From Microstegium vimineum (Eukaryota; Streptophyta; Magnoliopsida; Poales; Poaceae), in the NCBI GenBank assembly GCA_022036555.1, contig CM039119.1:26370723-26434722 (forward strand): a stretch of DNA of 64,000 bases, in the 5' to 3' direction. The notes under the pieces were generated by a model that made no database searches, was not told the DNA's origin, and worked only from the letters and a program-made list of their open reading frames with translations. Shown in pieces: positions 30,930 through 43,029 of the stretch (the first letter of the stretch is position 1; each line of letters begins with the position of its first letter). A program made the translations under genes and the position numbers.

Positions 30930-32378
30930 TGTGAAGAAGTGTCCTGCTCAACTAAACAAGGCAGAGATCAAGTGCATGAGCTCTGTTGGTGGGAAAACAC
31001 CAACAGAACCAAAGTTTTATTCATTCTTCTCTAGCCTAAACACATCGAGCAAAATTGAGTATTTTGTTTAAACATAACATAGATGCAAAAATCAAAGATA
31101 AGTATGAGTGTAGCACTTCAACAACACTTAGCAAATTAAAATTGCTTGAGCATATAGAAGGATTTGTTTATGAATAAATTTATATGATTGAGATTATCAT
31201 CTTCCAAAGTTGGATGTGCAACATTTCAGCCCATATGGTTAAATTTGTGAGAACAAGAATGTGGTACTAGGAACAAGCTTTAAATAACTAACATGTTGAG
31301 TTTATGAGGTTGAATCAAATAATGCTGTAGCTCAACATGTTTTAGATATTTATTTATGTGAATACAAGAATCAAAGAAATGTTTTTAGAGTGATGATTAC
31401 TTACCTTTAATTTTTGAAGAATGATGGCCATGTAATACCTCATGGAAGCTTCCTTTGATCGACTGGTTGAGCATTAATAGCTTGTCTCCTTTGTTCCACT
31501 CCTCATCCTTGTTCCTCTGATCTTGTTGGTCTTTTCATTGTCTTGTCTTGAAGTTTGTTCACCTTCTCTTCCATGGATTGAGTGGTTTAAGGTTATCCTT
31601 GTCTTCTCCTTGCTCCATGGAATTCATCTATTGATGAATTAGTTGTGTCTCTCTTGTGAAAGTTGTTGAAGTTCATGTGTCTCTCTTCATCTCCAATGTG
31701 AGTTTCTCTCAGGACTTTCTCAATTTAGTATTGAAAGTTTTCCTACAGGGGTTAGTCCAACAAAATATCTGATATCTACTACAGCATACTATCAGTTCAA
31801 AAATCAACCTAGACACCACGTCTAATTTGACTTAGGAAGACATTTTAACCTAAGCATCATGCTTAATTTAAAAGCCTTTCGAAGTAATATCCAAATACCT
31901 TTGATTTAAACTAAGCACCATGCATAATTCAAAAGATATATGAAAATTCTTCAAAACCTAAACATATACTATAGCAAACAAAGGTAGCATGAAAGTATTA
32001 TGGAGATTTACTCATGTGAAGATGAAAGAGTAGGATGATTTTTTTAGTAGTTGAGCATGCCTTAAAGGTAGGTACAACTCAGATGATGCAGCAACATGGC
32101 AAAAGATGTTTGTATCATGGGTTATCCCCCAAGCTTGAATTTTGCAAAAATCAAGATTGGATAAATGTAATTCAATGTTGCATGATGATTGGTTGTACAT
32201 ACCTTATGCTTGTTATTCCTTCATTCTTTCTATTCTATACCTGGAAAGGTTAGTGACAAAGATACCTGCGGGGATATAATCATATATTTTTATGCTCGTT
32301 TCACAAGGTAGGCAACAAAAAGGGTGAATACTCATGTTAAGCTCTGAGAGATGCTTGTTTCAGGACACTAAGCTTGTC

Positions 32379-33120
32379 CTAGGGAAACCTTTCAAGATGT
32401 GCTTTTAGAAAAATGGTTTCCCTTTCATTGCCTATCTCAAGATTTACACAATGAGATCTACAATATTTATGATAGACATATGCATCGAAAACCACCCTTT
32501 TAAAGTTTTTGTAAATAGAAAGAGTGAGGGTGTTGGACATGTCATAAATGGTAATGATAAAGAGACCAATGGGTATGGAAGATGTCTCATAAGAGCATGT
32601 ATTTAAAGAGATAGTTATGGAATAGATTCCATGCTCATTGATATCATCTTCCTCTCCAATCTCTATGGTTGATTCTTCATGTAAGTTCAAAAGTCCACTT
32701 GGATTGGTAACTCTCAAATTGGTCTTGTTTGCGGCCTCCTCTATACTTGGATAATTCATATTTTCAAATGAAGTTAAAACTAAACCAAGACTAGAGAAAG
32801 ATTTCTCCCAAACCATGGCTATACAAGCAGGGCGAAGCTCATAGCCATTTATAAGAATAAGGTGTGAAGATGGTGGAGTCTCCAACAAGTCACCCTTTGG
32901 AGTAGAATATTTATATATGTGGTAATAAGAAAATGGTAAGGTGAGAAAGATGGTAAAAAGGAAAAAACGAAAAAGGTAAATGGATGACCATAGTTCAAAA
33001 CTAGGATAGCATTCCATAAGGATAGAAAAGGTAAGAAATAAAGAAATTGAAAAAGATAAGAAAAGATAAAAGTATAGGTACAAGATAATAGCAAGATTCA
33101 AGGTTATCTCAGCAAACCGT
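32379..33120 (-). pseudogene. Gag-like remnant downstream of the primer site
   Basis: The minus-strand frame runs out of the LTR and primer-site region into a hydrophobic stretch, then NGYELRPACIAMVWEKSF, which resembles the opening of Athila/Tat Gag (YELRPGFIAMV type). After about 20 residues the likeness stops and a different text of about 120 codons follows to a stop at 32379. The rest of Gag is absent. The nominal start codon lies in the LTR, so translation is doubtful. Confidence 0.4.
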
Positions 33121-33124
33121 CTTT

Positions 33125-33151
33125 CTCCCCGGCAACGACGCCAGAAATGCT
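33125..33151 (-). other. Primer-binding-site region of the 11.85-kb gypsy element
   Basis: In element orientation, immediately after the LTR: AGCATTTC then TGGCGTCGTTGCCGGGG. The TGGCG(C/T)CGTTGCCGGGG segment is typical behind the 5' LTR of plant Athila/Tat elements. Confidence 0.6.
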
Positions 33152-34417
33152 TGTTGATATTTGTTAATGCAAACAGAAGAATCACTAGGAAGTAATCCGC
33201 AAGCGCACGGATACCGGTGAGCACTTCACCCGGGAGATTATCCAGAGTATTGTATTTATTTATCCACAGGGAGAAAGGGTGCATCTGACTAACCAAATCT
33301 ATGCTATTAACTCTTAGGCTACAAACAAGGTGATTTTGATATGAGCGATTAGAGAAGATTGCGACTGTAGTCTCGTTCAAGTCTATATAAGATATGAGCT
33401 ATTATTCTATTGGGGAGAACCGTCGTGATAAGAGACACCTCAGAGAATGCTTACCACACAGCCTATAAACCCTACCAGTCCTTCTAACGGGATTGTGGGT
33501 TCCAAAGGTATCTACGGAATTGTCACTTTCCGAGCTACTACCATAGACCCGACTAGACAGGGGATATCTATGAGGATCCTAGCCCAAACACCACGTTTAC
33601 GCTAAAGACGATTACCCTACTCTCAATGCAAAGAGAAAAAAGTAAACTCACATACCAAAGAATAATAAAACAGAGAACTTACTAGAATTAGAAGTCAAAA
33701 TACCGAAGAAATCCTAGGAGCAAGCCTCGGGTTAGGAATCTTGATCCCATCGATATAAATTGGAGAGGGGACACCGACATGCCGGGCTTCCTCCAATCCA
33801 CACCTCCACTCTAACTCTCTCAATCTAGAAGAGTAAACTCTAATCTCACATAAAAACTAAGCATAGTTTTCTCTTGAATGCTAAGCCCTAGAGAATAGAT
33901 CCATAAGGGGTCCTCTCTGGCGAATCCTCTCTGGAAAATATGTAAATGAATAATGGATTGCCTTTAGCCAGGGGGCAGGGGTCCTCCTTATATAGCCCCC
34001 TCAAATGAACGTCAGTCATCGGATCAAACCGACCTTAATGGAGGGGTTAGATTTAACCTCAAAGGCGGTGGAACCCTAATCCGCGAGACTGGTTCTGATT
34101 GGTTGCAGGGTCAGGGCGGGCGCCGTAGGGAGTAGGGCGGGTGCCCTGCCTATGGGCCCACTTGCCCTCTCGTTCCTTCCCTTGCCTTCTTGACCCTTCT
34201 GGATTGTTCTTTTTCCTACGAATGATAATTATCTCTATGTAATCATGACATGTGGGCCTTTCCTCCATATTTCCTAATAACCCCTTGTAGAAACAATCAT
34301 TCACCAAAACTTGTGGAATTTCATTAGTAAACCCCCCTATATCTAGATGTGAATTGCATATGGATCCTTTTTCATGTTTAGTTGACGGTTAAAATTGGTA
34401 CTTAAGAACCATCAACA
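33152..34417 (-). repeat. Right (5') LTR of the 11.85-kb gypsy element (1266 bp)
   Basis: Begins TGTTGATATTTG and ends ACCATCAACA on the plus strand. It matches the split LTR at 22569-27181 along its whole length with scattered substitutions, so the insertion is not recent. The shared CCGCAAGCGCACGG motif lies at 33197-33210. Confidence 0.9.
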
Positions 34418-34422
34418 CCGGT

Positions 34423-35066
34423 ACGGACTCCTTCCAACACCCGCTCCCCTCTTTCCCCCAACCGACGGCCGTCCCGCCCCTGCCTTGACCCAGCAACTGG
34501 CCAACGCATGCCACCCAACGCCCGCGGGCCTCGTCGACCCGGCACCTGACCACCATGCACCAGGAGGTCGTCCGTTCGACGCAGGCCCACCCAGGCCGGC
34601 GAGGCCGAGGCCGCCACCCTGTCCGAGGCCTTTGTGAACACTAGAATGCTTGGATCTGCACAGTGCAGACAGGCGTCTGCAGCTATATGCTTGGATCTGC
34701 ACAGTGCAGACAGGTCCAGGTCATCTTGCTCCTCCACTGCCTCCGAGGTTCGTAGCCTTGTGCAAATATTGATTTTTGGTGTACGAACAACCACATGGCC
34801 TACACTAAGTTTTTCTTTTTCTGGTTTGCAAGAGGAGCCACTCTGATTGATCTCGTCTGCATCATGCAGGTGCCAAGCTGCATCGCCTATGGCATCTGGT
34901 TCTACTCCGATCCGCAGCAGTTGCTGCGCTTCAGGTGATTGACCGAACGAGAGACTCATGCTGCTTCTCCGCCCGATCCGGAGCGACTTGTGGTGGAGAG
35001 GTGGAGGAAGTTAGCTGGGCATAGCTGCGCCAGGGCGGCGAGGTGATTACCGTTGTGTGGCCACCC
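34423..35066 (+). pseudogene. Continuation of the GC-rich gene-like locus, with one candidate exon
   Basis: This resumes the sequence broken at 22568. At 34870-34934 a 65-nt segment lies between ATCATGCAG and CAG|GTGATT and reads VPSCIAYGIWFYSDPQQLL in one frame. The GIWFY motif recalls mRNA-decapping protein DCP1, but the rest does not clearly match, so this is only a hint. A 30-bp repeat containing GGATCTGCACAGTGCAGACA occurs twice (about 34651-34712). No continuous gene can be assembled. A captured fragment inside a Helitron is likely, given the Helitron 3' end at 38982. Confidence 0.3.
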
Positions 35067-35663
35067 TGTTGGGTTTAATCTCACATCGGTAATTGATGGT
35101 GGGGGAGCACGACATATAAGGCGGGGGCAACCCTCACCTATCAGGCTAGTCTTTTGGGTTGAGTTAGGCCCAAGGCCTGATATGTTATGGGCTCCGGTGG
35201 ACATGGGCCTGAGGGGCGCCGACTCGTGGGTATAGCGAGTTGGGCCAAATTTCGCTGCGCACTCCATCAAGTGGTATCAGAGCCCATGATCGAAAAACCT
35301 AGAAAGTCTTAGGGGTCACATGTGACGGGGGAGCCCGTTAACGCTTGGAGGTCACATGGGTTGTGTGATGAGCGTTGGACTCGGGGCCTGAAAAATGTCT
35401 TCGGAGATCGCATGGTGTAATGTGATGGAAGAGTTGGGTCCGATGTGTGACAGAGGAGATTGTTGGGTTTAGTCCCACATCGGTAATTGATGGTGGGGGA
35501 GCACGACATATAAGGCGGGGGCAGCCCTCACCTATCAGGCTAGTCTTTTGGGTTGAGTTAGGCGCAAGGCCTGATATGTTGTGGGCTCCGGTGGACATGG
35601 GCCTGAGGGGCGTCGGCTCGTGGGTATAGCGAGTTGGGCCGAATTTCACTGCGCACTCCAACA
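35067..35663 (+). mobile_element. TRIM (terminal-repeat retrotransposon in miniature, 597 bp)
   Basis: Two direct LTRs of exactly 203 bp (35067-35269 and 35461-35663) start TGTTGGGTTTA and end CTCCA(T/A)CA. Directly after the first is AG then TGGTATCAGAGC (35272-35283), the initiator-tRNA-Met primer site. A purine-rich GACAGAGGAGAT precedes the second. The flanks CACCC and CGCCC differ by one base, consistent with an old target duplication. No ORF exists, as expected for TRIMs. The LTR carries CATATAAGG, a possible TATA element. Confidence 0.92.
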
Positions 35664-38600
35664 CGCCCAAGGATGAGGACGACATGATTAGCCACGAAGA
35701 GTAGGAGTGGTTAACAAGGATTTTGGGACGCCAATTTTTTTCCATTGGGTAAAGCTTTTCCTTTCTCTTTACAATCTCAGTCAATCAATCATTTTTTCAT
35801 ATGTTTTATATTCTCGGTCAACTAAGTCATGCATAGGTTTGGACGATGTTCCCCTTACATATTCAGAGATTAGCTCAAACCCATAATCAGAGCATAGGCA
35901 ACTCAGATGGGAATGAACCCAAACATGAAAGTCCAGCAAACTTTTAGATTGAGCTCTGATCCTCTTCTTCTCTATGTCAAAAGCTTACACAAACTTGAAA
36001 AAAAAATGCAGTAGAGAATTCGGGAATAGAGTAGAGCTGGGATTTTAGATAATCTCGTTACGCCGGCATTACCAGTCTGTGAATATAAGGCAGATGCCAA
36101 TACGCCATTACCATAGGATTCATGAAACACAAAAAAATACAGGAGAAAAGGATGCCTCTCCTTTTCTTTTCTCTGACAATAAGAAGACAATGGTTGTTTA
36201 GAAAAATGTTTTGCTAATTTTATAAGTTCCACACAATTATATCAGCTTTGCATGTATATCATTATGCCACCAATGCTAAATATTACGACAAACAATAAAT
36301 AGTAACAGAAAGAAGGGCCATACTTTCATCTTTGTCATGCCCAATTTAAAACCAGTTTCAGATTTATGTTCTTGTCTCCTGACTGCATTGGTGGCTATTG
36401 TTTTCCCCTCATTATATTTGCTAATCTAGCTGTTTTCCAAGAATCAGGGTAAATGCGGCGAGCCCGCAACGGCACAACAGCGCACACGGCAAGATGCGGG
36501 TTTCGCCATCCACTAAATTAGCATGCCCTTACATACGGACATATGGATTCCGCTAGCATATTAGCAGAACAGTTTGCAAACACATGCAGACAGATGGGGG
36601 AGTACTTGGACGTCTCATTTCTAAAAATAAAAGTGATATTAATACTTGTGTGTATATAAATCTCCCTTGACTGAGCCTTATTTGCATGGAATAAACTTGT
36701 ACATCATATCAGTTATTTTGGACATTATAAAAAACATTGATCATCTTCCTTGACATGCTCCTCCATCTGAACACTCATTGAAATAAATATAGTTTAGCTT
36801 AGATGCTTATGAAATTCTTGATACATTATCAGACAAATTATTTCAATATTCATTGACTAACAGTTCATATTCGACAAGATACGTGATGAAGAGAAATGGT
36901 CTACGCGTCTCTCCGCCAAGCAACTATGTAAGCAAACTTGACCTTTGCACGATATCACTTTCTTTTTATTTCAATAGAGTCCCTCCTCCAGATTACTTCT
37001 TTTTATCTCTATATGTTCCAAGCATGTGTAATCTTTTGATAATCACGGACTAATTTAAATGTGTAGCCTTTTAAATGAGCTACTATATTTTCCTGCTGGT
37101 TTCATTGATCAGTAGGTTTAACGGAATCTGTATTTGTTTGGTTTGCACCAAGTGCTCTTGAGATAACTATGTGCTCTTTGACACAGCGAAAGAAGGAAAA
37201 AGAATATTGGCACTGAGTTGATGGCCATAAAGACGACGATGCTGCGACTACGGATGATGACGCCGATATGATCCGAGAATCCTGTGACGACCTCGCCATG
37301 ACCGAGCCCTTCACAACAGCTTCGCTGAGCCGAGGGTGCCTGCTGGGATGCGACGACACGACAACGCTCTCAACCTCACCTCTACTGAGCCCTTATTTCC
37401 TGCCGATTCCTCCACGACGTCCACACTCCACAGCAAGCCCCAGAACTGAACCACGGTGACCCTGCAACAACTCTCTTTGGCAGCGAGATTTTCCCGCACT
37501 CTCTCCTGCGCAGAACACCAGTGAGATCTTCCTTCACTCTCTCCTGAGCAGATTACCATGTGCATAACAGTTAACAATATATTGCATAACTAAGACATGT
37601 TAGATAGTAGTGACAATCTGACATATAGGTAGTAAGACTCGATCACAAATTTAGTTCCAGTGCCTCTGTGTTTTAGTTTAGACTTCCCTACTTCTGCCAT
37701 TCAATGATTCAATAGCAATCGTGCAGGGTAGAGTGAATAGGTGTTGTTTTTTTTTTACGAAAATAGGTGTTGGTTTAGCTTGCCTGAGCCGTTAAATCTT
37801 AATTGTGCTTATTGTCAGGATGGGGGTGTATGTTCTATTTGAATAGCCTGATGTTGGTGTTACGGGCTCAAGGCCAATTGCACAACAAGGTTAACGAAGG
37901 TAATGGCTCTTTGGCATTTTTCTCTGGGTTGCATGCAGTTGCAAGACCTATGGATGCGAGTCTTCTTATCGTACTGGTTTCTGAAACTCCACTTGCATGA
38001 CCTCTCCCTCTTTAGTCAAATTGCTCTATTTTATTGGGACTACAAAACAAGGGTGAAGCATACAGACTAAAGAAAATTAGAGGTCCAGACTATACACAAT
38101 AAAATTGCTGCTTTTTAGGAGGTTTTATAATTTAATGAAAATCATCCTTGCTACTGTATATAGAGCTTATCTGCCTTGATCTTCCTCACATATCTGTGTG
38201 CACCAAACTGAAGAAAACAATAATACAAAGATCAAATATATGAATTGATCTTTTAATTGGTTGCCCTCGGATGACAGCCCTCAAACATACATCATATACT
38301 TGCTATTTTTGTATAGACAGTTATAACAAATTTGCCGGAGAAGAGCTTCAATGGATATCTATGTGTTTGTGGGTCTTCTATAAGTACCTGACAAGCACCA
38401 TTCCTGACGTGCCCTTGATTCCTAGAGAGCACTTCGGTTATGTGTTGAAACCCACGAAACAAAAATAATAAACAACAACAAAAAAATGATTTTTCTTTCC
38501 TGTTCTATGTGCACTCTGCTCATTTTGTTTTGATATGAAACTTTTCCTATGACTATATTAGGGATCAATGTCTGACATCTCGGCGTATGTGCTAGGGAGG

Positions 38601-38982
38601 AAGAGACCGGGATGGGCGGCGGGTGGGGTGCCGTTGAAGCAGGGGGAGGAGTGTCACCACGACGGACCACACGGTGGCGGTGAGATCCAACACCGATAGG
38701 ACAATTTGTACTATACTTTGACAATTTATGAGTTTGTGACAATCTGTGACATTATTCTCCATTCTCCATATCTATGTTAACTCCACGAAGTTTGCATTTT
38801 AGATTAATTGTTATTTTAACATCGGTATTTCATTTTATAGTATTATTATTTTATCGTGCGATCCACATTTACACGAATCAATGATGCATACTCTCATGGA
38901 AAACATTGTTATATTATCGTGCGATCTATGTCTTTTTAATACGAATGAGTTATCCCGTAGCAACGCACGGGCATTCAACTAG
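35664..38982 (+). mobile_element. Candidate Helitron, 3' part; 5' end not found
   Basis: Position 38954-38982 reads CCCGTAGCAACGCACGGG, CATTCAA, CTAG, then host T. This is a strong plant Helitron 3' terminus. Upstream sequence includes possible captured pieces: a short reading ending PKDEDDMISHEE before TAG (35664-35703), an exon-like segment near 36880-36928, and a DDD-rich patch (37220-37460). None is identified. A TC 5' terminus preceded by A could not be fixed; it may lie before the gypsy and TRIM insertions, that is, left of 22568. Confidence 0.5.
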
Positions 38983-40711
38983 TCTACAATCAAAGGAGCT
39001 AGCGGCACACAGCCGAACACTGAACGTAGGGACATTCCACCCGAACTAGTCTAAATTGTTCATGTTCATCTAGCTCACCGTCTGGTGCCTGGCGCGCGGC
39101 AACAAATTTACTCGTCGGTGTTGAGAGCCCCGGTTGTTATAACATCGACAATATCAGTCAATGATTGTTAGTTGCCTCCATTTATATAGCCATATAGGTC
39201 ATAGATTCCATTCATGAGGTTATTTCAGTTTGCTCTTTGGAACGGTATATTTTGATACTGGTGCATTATGGTGTACCATTTTAGATTTTTATTATTCTAT
39301 ATGGAATATTTAAAATATTTTGATATCATTTTTCTAATATGATAAATTATATCATCAGTGAATATTTTATAAGAAAGTAGAAGAGGTAGATTTAGGGCAG
39401 CATGTAGGAACACACTAAGAACAGTAGTAGGAGGTTTGGGCCGGTCCATTGGACTCTTACCCTAGTCAACACAAAAAAGTATTGACTGATCATTTCAATT
39501 CCTTCGGTGATACGTCCATGGATTTACAGCATGCACCGCCGCCTCCTACCCCTGCTCCAACTAGCAAACCACCATGCTCTCGCTCTTTTCCCTCGTGTCT
39601 CCCAGCTGCTTAGCGTAGGTGCAGCGGCCCCGACACAATTGGGAGGGTTCGAGCGGCCTCGACGACCTTGGTGGGGGCATGTGTGGGTGTGGCAACCCTG
39701 GCCACCACGCAACAGGCGAGGGCGCGTGAGCGGTAGCTCCGGCCAGCCCGGTGCTTGTGGGGCGGGTCCACCTCTACTCCACCAGATCGCGCTCCCCTAT
39801 CCTCCGCCCTCTTGACCTCTTGACCTCACCTTGAAGCATCCTAGGAATGATGGTGGTGCGGCTTGGCAGCAGCACATCTCGTGCTCCCTTCATACGTGGC
39901 CTTCAAGCTCAATGTGCTTCCTCAGCACGATGACGGCACAACCCGAAGCATCCTAGGCACAATGGTGCAGCCGCTTGTGACATGCCTCGCCCTCCTCCTG
40001 AACCAACGGCCCCACAGCCACACCTCGATTCCACTAGATACATCACAATAGAGCACCATTAGTTACGCTCTTCTCTAGCGGCGACTCACCCAGACGGCGA
40101 CACTTCGGCCCCCCTTTGCATAGCTGCGCCCATAGACGACTCGAGTGCGGAGCAAGTCATGATGGACGGCAGCGGCACGGAGCAGGACACAACAGTTGTG
40201 GACCGCTCGAGCATGGAGCAGAATGTGACGGCTATAGCCCGCTCGAGCACGGAGTAGGACAAGGTGGCGACAGCGGCTCAAGTACGGAGTAGGAAACGGC
40301 AGCAGCATGCAGCAGCCTGTTCGAGCATGTGCAAGGTGTAGCCCCGAGCGTGCGACAAGCCAAGCAGCACCAATTTGATTGAGGAGGGCTAGATATACAA
40401 GATGGTTTGCATTTTTAAATGCACCAAATCATCATATGAAATCTATAGTTTCTCCCGTCCCACACTGTTCTTATATTGCTCTAGCTACAGTCACGCACTA
40501 TTCCTACACTGTTCCATCTACAGTTACTGCATCACTATCATTCCTGGCGGTCCATCACAGTCATTCCTTCCTATCTTTATCTTCTCTCACCATGTCTCCA
40601 GTGCTGATAAAAAAATACACCGTGTTGCTGCCTCCGCCTGCTGCTCCGCATCCCCGGCCGCTGTGCCCCACGACCGCATCGCCTCCTCCGCTTGCCCCAC
40701 CGATGCATCTC
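38983..40711. other. Unassigned sequence
   Basis: AT-rich to about 39500, then a GC-richer part with ORFs of no recognisable family. Degenerate repeats of CTCGAGCAYGGAGYAG-type units (about 40150-40270) occur. A CT-rich patch ends directly before the gypsy LTR at 40712. No gene is supported. Confidence 0.4.
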
Positions 40712-43029
40712 TGTTGACACCAAAGGTGGCGCAAAGGGTAAACCGCAAGCGCACGGCTGTCAAGATAGTTTTCACCCAAGAGTATTCTAGGGGTATCGAA
40801 TCCACAAGGAACGCGAAGTGTACTTAACAAAGAACTAAGTTCGTCCTATGATGACACAAGGGGTTTATGATAGGTTGGGTAGAGAGGATCTCTATGGTTA
40901 TGAAACTAGCAAGGCAAGGTAAGATACAAAGGTTGATCACTCCTAGCCACTGAGCCACTTAGCAACAGGAGGATGCTAAACCGCCTAGCACAAGAAGGCC
41001 CACACTTTAAGAACTTGGCCGAACTTGGTAGGGTCAAAGCCTAGATAGGTCTATCACCCCTACTAGGTACTACAAACAAACCGTTGGACAAGCCGCAGAC
41101 ACAGGTAAGTGTATAGCCTAGACACCACGTCTACACTATATCTTACTACTCTAATCCGGATCCCGGTGAAATTGATTAGAGTACCGGTTTAAGGGCAGTG
41201 AACCAATGAATAACAAAAGTAAATACTTTACCAGAACTAAAGATCAATTACCATAAAAGAATATCAAATGCAGACTTACAAAAGAGAAGGCCGTGTCTGT
41301 AGAGGTATAGCTCGAAGAAGACACCAGACAGGCTTGGCTCTTCTCCAGACTCTCCTCACTCTCTCCCTATTTTCTATGCTACTAGTAGAACAGGGCTTCG
41401 CCTATGTGTAGAATGAGTAGCTCCTCCTTGGTGTGTTGAATGAGAGGGAGCGAGGGGGTATTTATAGTGGAGAGGTGGAGTAGGGGCTACTCCACCGCCA
41501 TGTCATCAATCCGCATGATGGATGATGAGAGCCCTTGGATCCCAACCGCCTTCAGATCAAGGGTGGAGAGAAATTGCCCATGTGCTTCTTTAATTCAGCA
41601 TGTGCATCTTTGCATGCATCATGTGCTTCTTTGCATGGAGGCATGCAAATGACGGTGGGATAAAGGAGTGGCCACCAAGCCACCTTGGGGGGTCGGCTGA
41701 CCCCCCTATGACATGTGGCCCACTGTCAACCTTCTAGAAGCATGGCCCACCTGTCATGGAGTGGCCGGAATACTTGGTGGTTGCCATTTATAGGTCGGCC
41801 GACCTGCACAAGAGGGGTAGTGACCCTCTTACTATAACAGGTGGGCCCTCCTACCATGTGGGTGTTTAGGATGGCTGGTGGGCCCCATAGGGTGGTCGAC
41901 TGACCCCCCTATGATGGGTCCCACTAGCTCATTTCTCTCCAATTCCTGTAGTCCTACATGAAATACTCTATGGACATATGGAACTATTTATTGGATAAAA
42001 TATACTCATGATATGCTTATGTCCCTTCATTATGAGGTTGTTGACGATGATTTTTAGTATAGAAAATTATGACATTTTCACCATCAACAAGACCCCCCAC
42101 ACTTAATTCTTTGCTTGTCCTCGAGTAAAGGTTAAAAGCCAACATGACTATAACATTATTAAGGCATATAGCAGGCATAAAGTTTCCTTCGAGACATTTC
42201 TTATCCAAGAGAGATATGTGGCATTGTCTAACATATATCCTTTAGGAGTTGAAGAATGGAATAGTTCTTAAGGCAAAGTCATCTTCCCATTTTCATATTC
42301 TAGTACTTGGAGTTTTTGATAAGTTTTTCAAAGGAAATCACATAGATCATCTTACTCCTCATATAGCACTCTCAGATCACTCAAGAGTGTTTGATTCCTT
42401 ACCAAGGCATAGAATGAGTTTGCCTTCTTTTGTTTCCTTCTACTTCTATATGGCTTATGTGGAGTTTAGGTAGGGGTAAACATGATAGCATACTTGTATT
42501 GCATATATTGTAAAGTCAAAACAAGGATCCAAGGAGAAAAATGTCATAATCCTATATCAAGATGTGCATGTGTATGGAGCATGGTACATGGAAAAAGTAA
42601 TGCTTCTCTATTGAATTGATCTCTCTCTCTCTAACTTATTCTATTGAGACATGGCTATCATTTTGTCATGAGCCTTTATGTGCTCACATTTTTTTTCAAT
42701 ACTTGGGACCTTCATGTGTCCCTATTTTTTTTTCCTGTTTTTCTATATTTTTTCATACTTTTGTATAGCCCATGCCTCTTCAACTAAAATTATACTAGAG
42801 AGAGGTCAAACTTTTAAAACATGAAGCATTTATTTGTGGAAAATGAAAGGCATGTTGTTGCATACTCCCAGTGTAGAAGTAGCATATATATGTGGTGTGT
42901 ACGTGATCTTGATCTTGAGACTATGACAAAATTATCAACAAGGGTCAACAAGGTTTGACCAAACTCAAAACAAGTACAAGTAGCATATAAAGAAGGTTGT
43001 TTGATCATTGCATGAACACATATGGATGT
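40712..43029 (-). mobile_element. Gypsy element fragment: 3' LTR and adjoining internal end (family 2)
   Basis: The LTR 40712-42089 starts TGTTGACACC and ends ACCATCAACA. Next to it lies a minus-strand purine tract (GTGTGGGGGGTCT), so the element runs leftward and this is its 3' LTR. The internal portion 42090-43029 is non-coding and shares blocks with the equivalent part of the 11.85-kb element (for example GTGTACGTGATCTTGAT at 42897 and 28205). It is cut at 43030 by another LTR. Confidence 0.7.

Larger units (their letters stand above)
22569..34417 (-). mobile_element. Non-autonomous gypsy LTR retrotransposon (11.85 kb, including a nested solo LTR)
   Basis: Target duplications CCGGT (22564-22568 and 34418-34422) flank LTRs that start TGTTGA and end CAACA. 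The right LTR is 33152-34417 (1266 bp). The left is 22569-23659 plus 27008-27181 (1265 bp without the nested insertion). Minus orientation is set by a primer-site region after the right LTR, reading TGGCGTCGTTGCCGGGG on the minus strand, and a purine tract GCTTGGGGGAGT before the left LTR. The roughly 6-kb interior retains a Gag-like GYELRPACIAMV peptide and a protease-like CDLGASVNIM peptide but no RT, RNase H or integrase. The pattern fits a defective Athila/Tat-type family. Confidence 0.85.

Noticed and set aside
32379..33380. 333-codon minus-strand ORF as a host gene
   Set aside because: Its N-terminal third is LTR and primer-site sequence of the gypsy element; only a short Gag-like peptide is recognisable.
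38271..38468. 65-codon ORF as a small gene
   Set aside because: No homology hint, no supporting splice sites or composition; sits in the body of the candidate Helitron.
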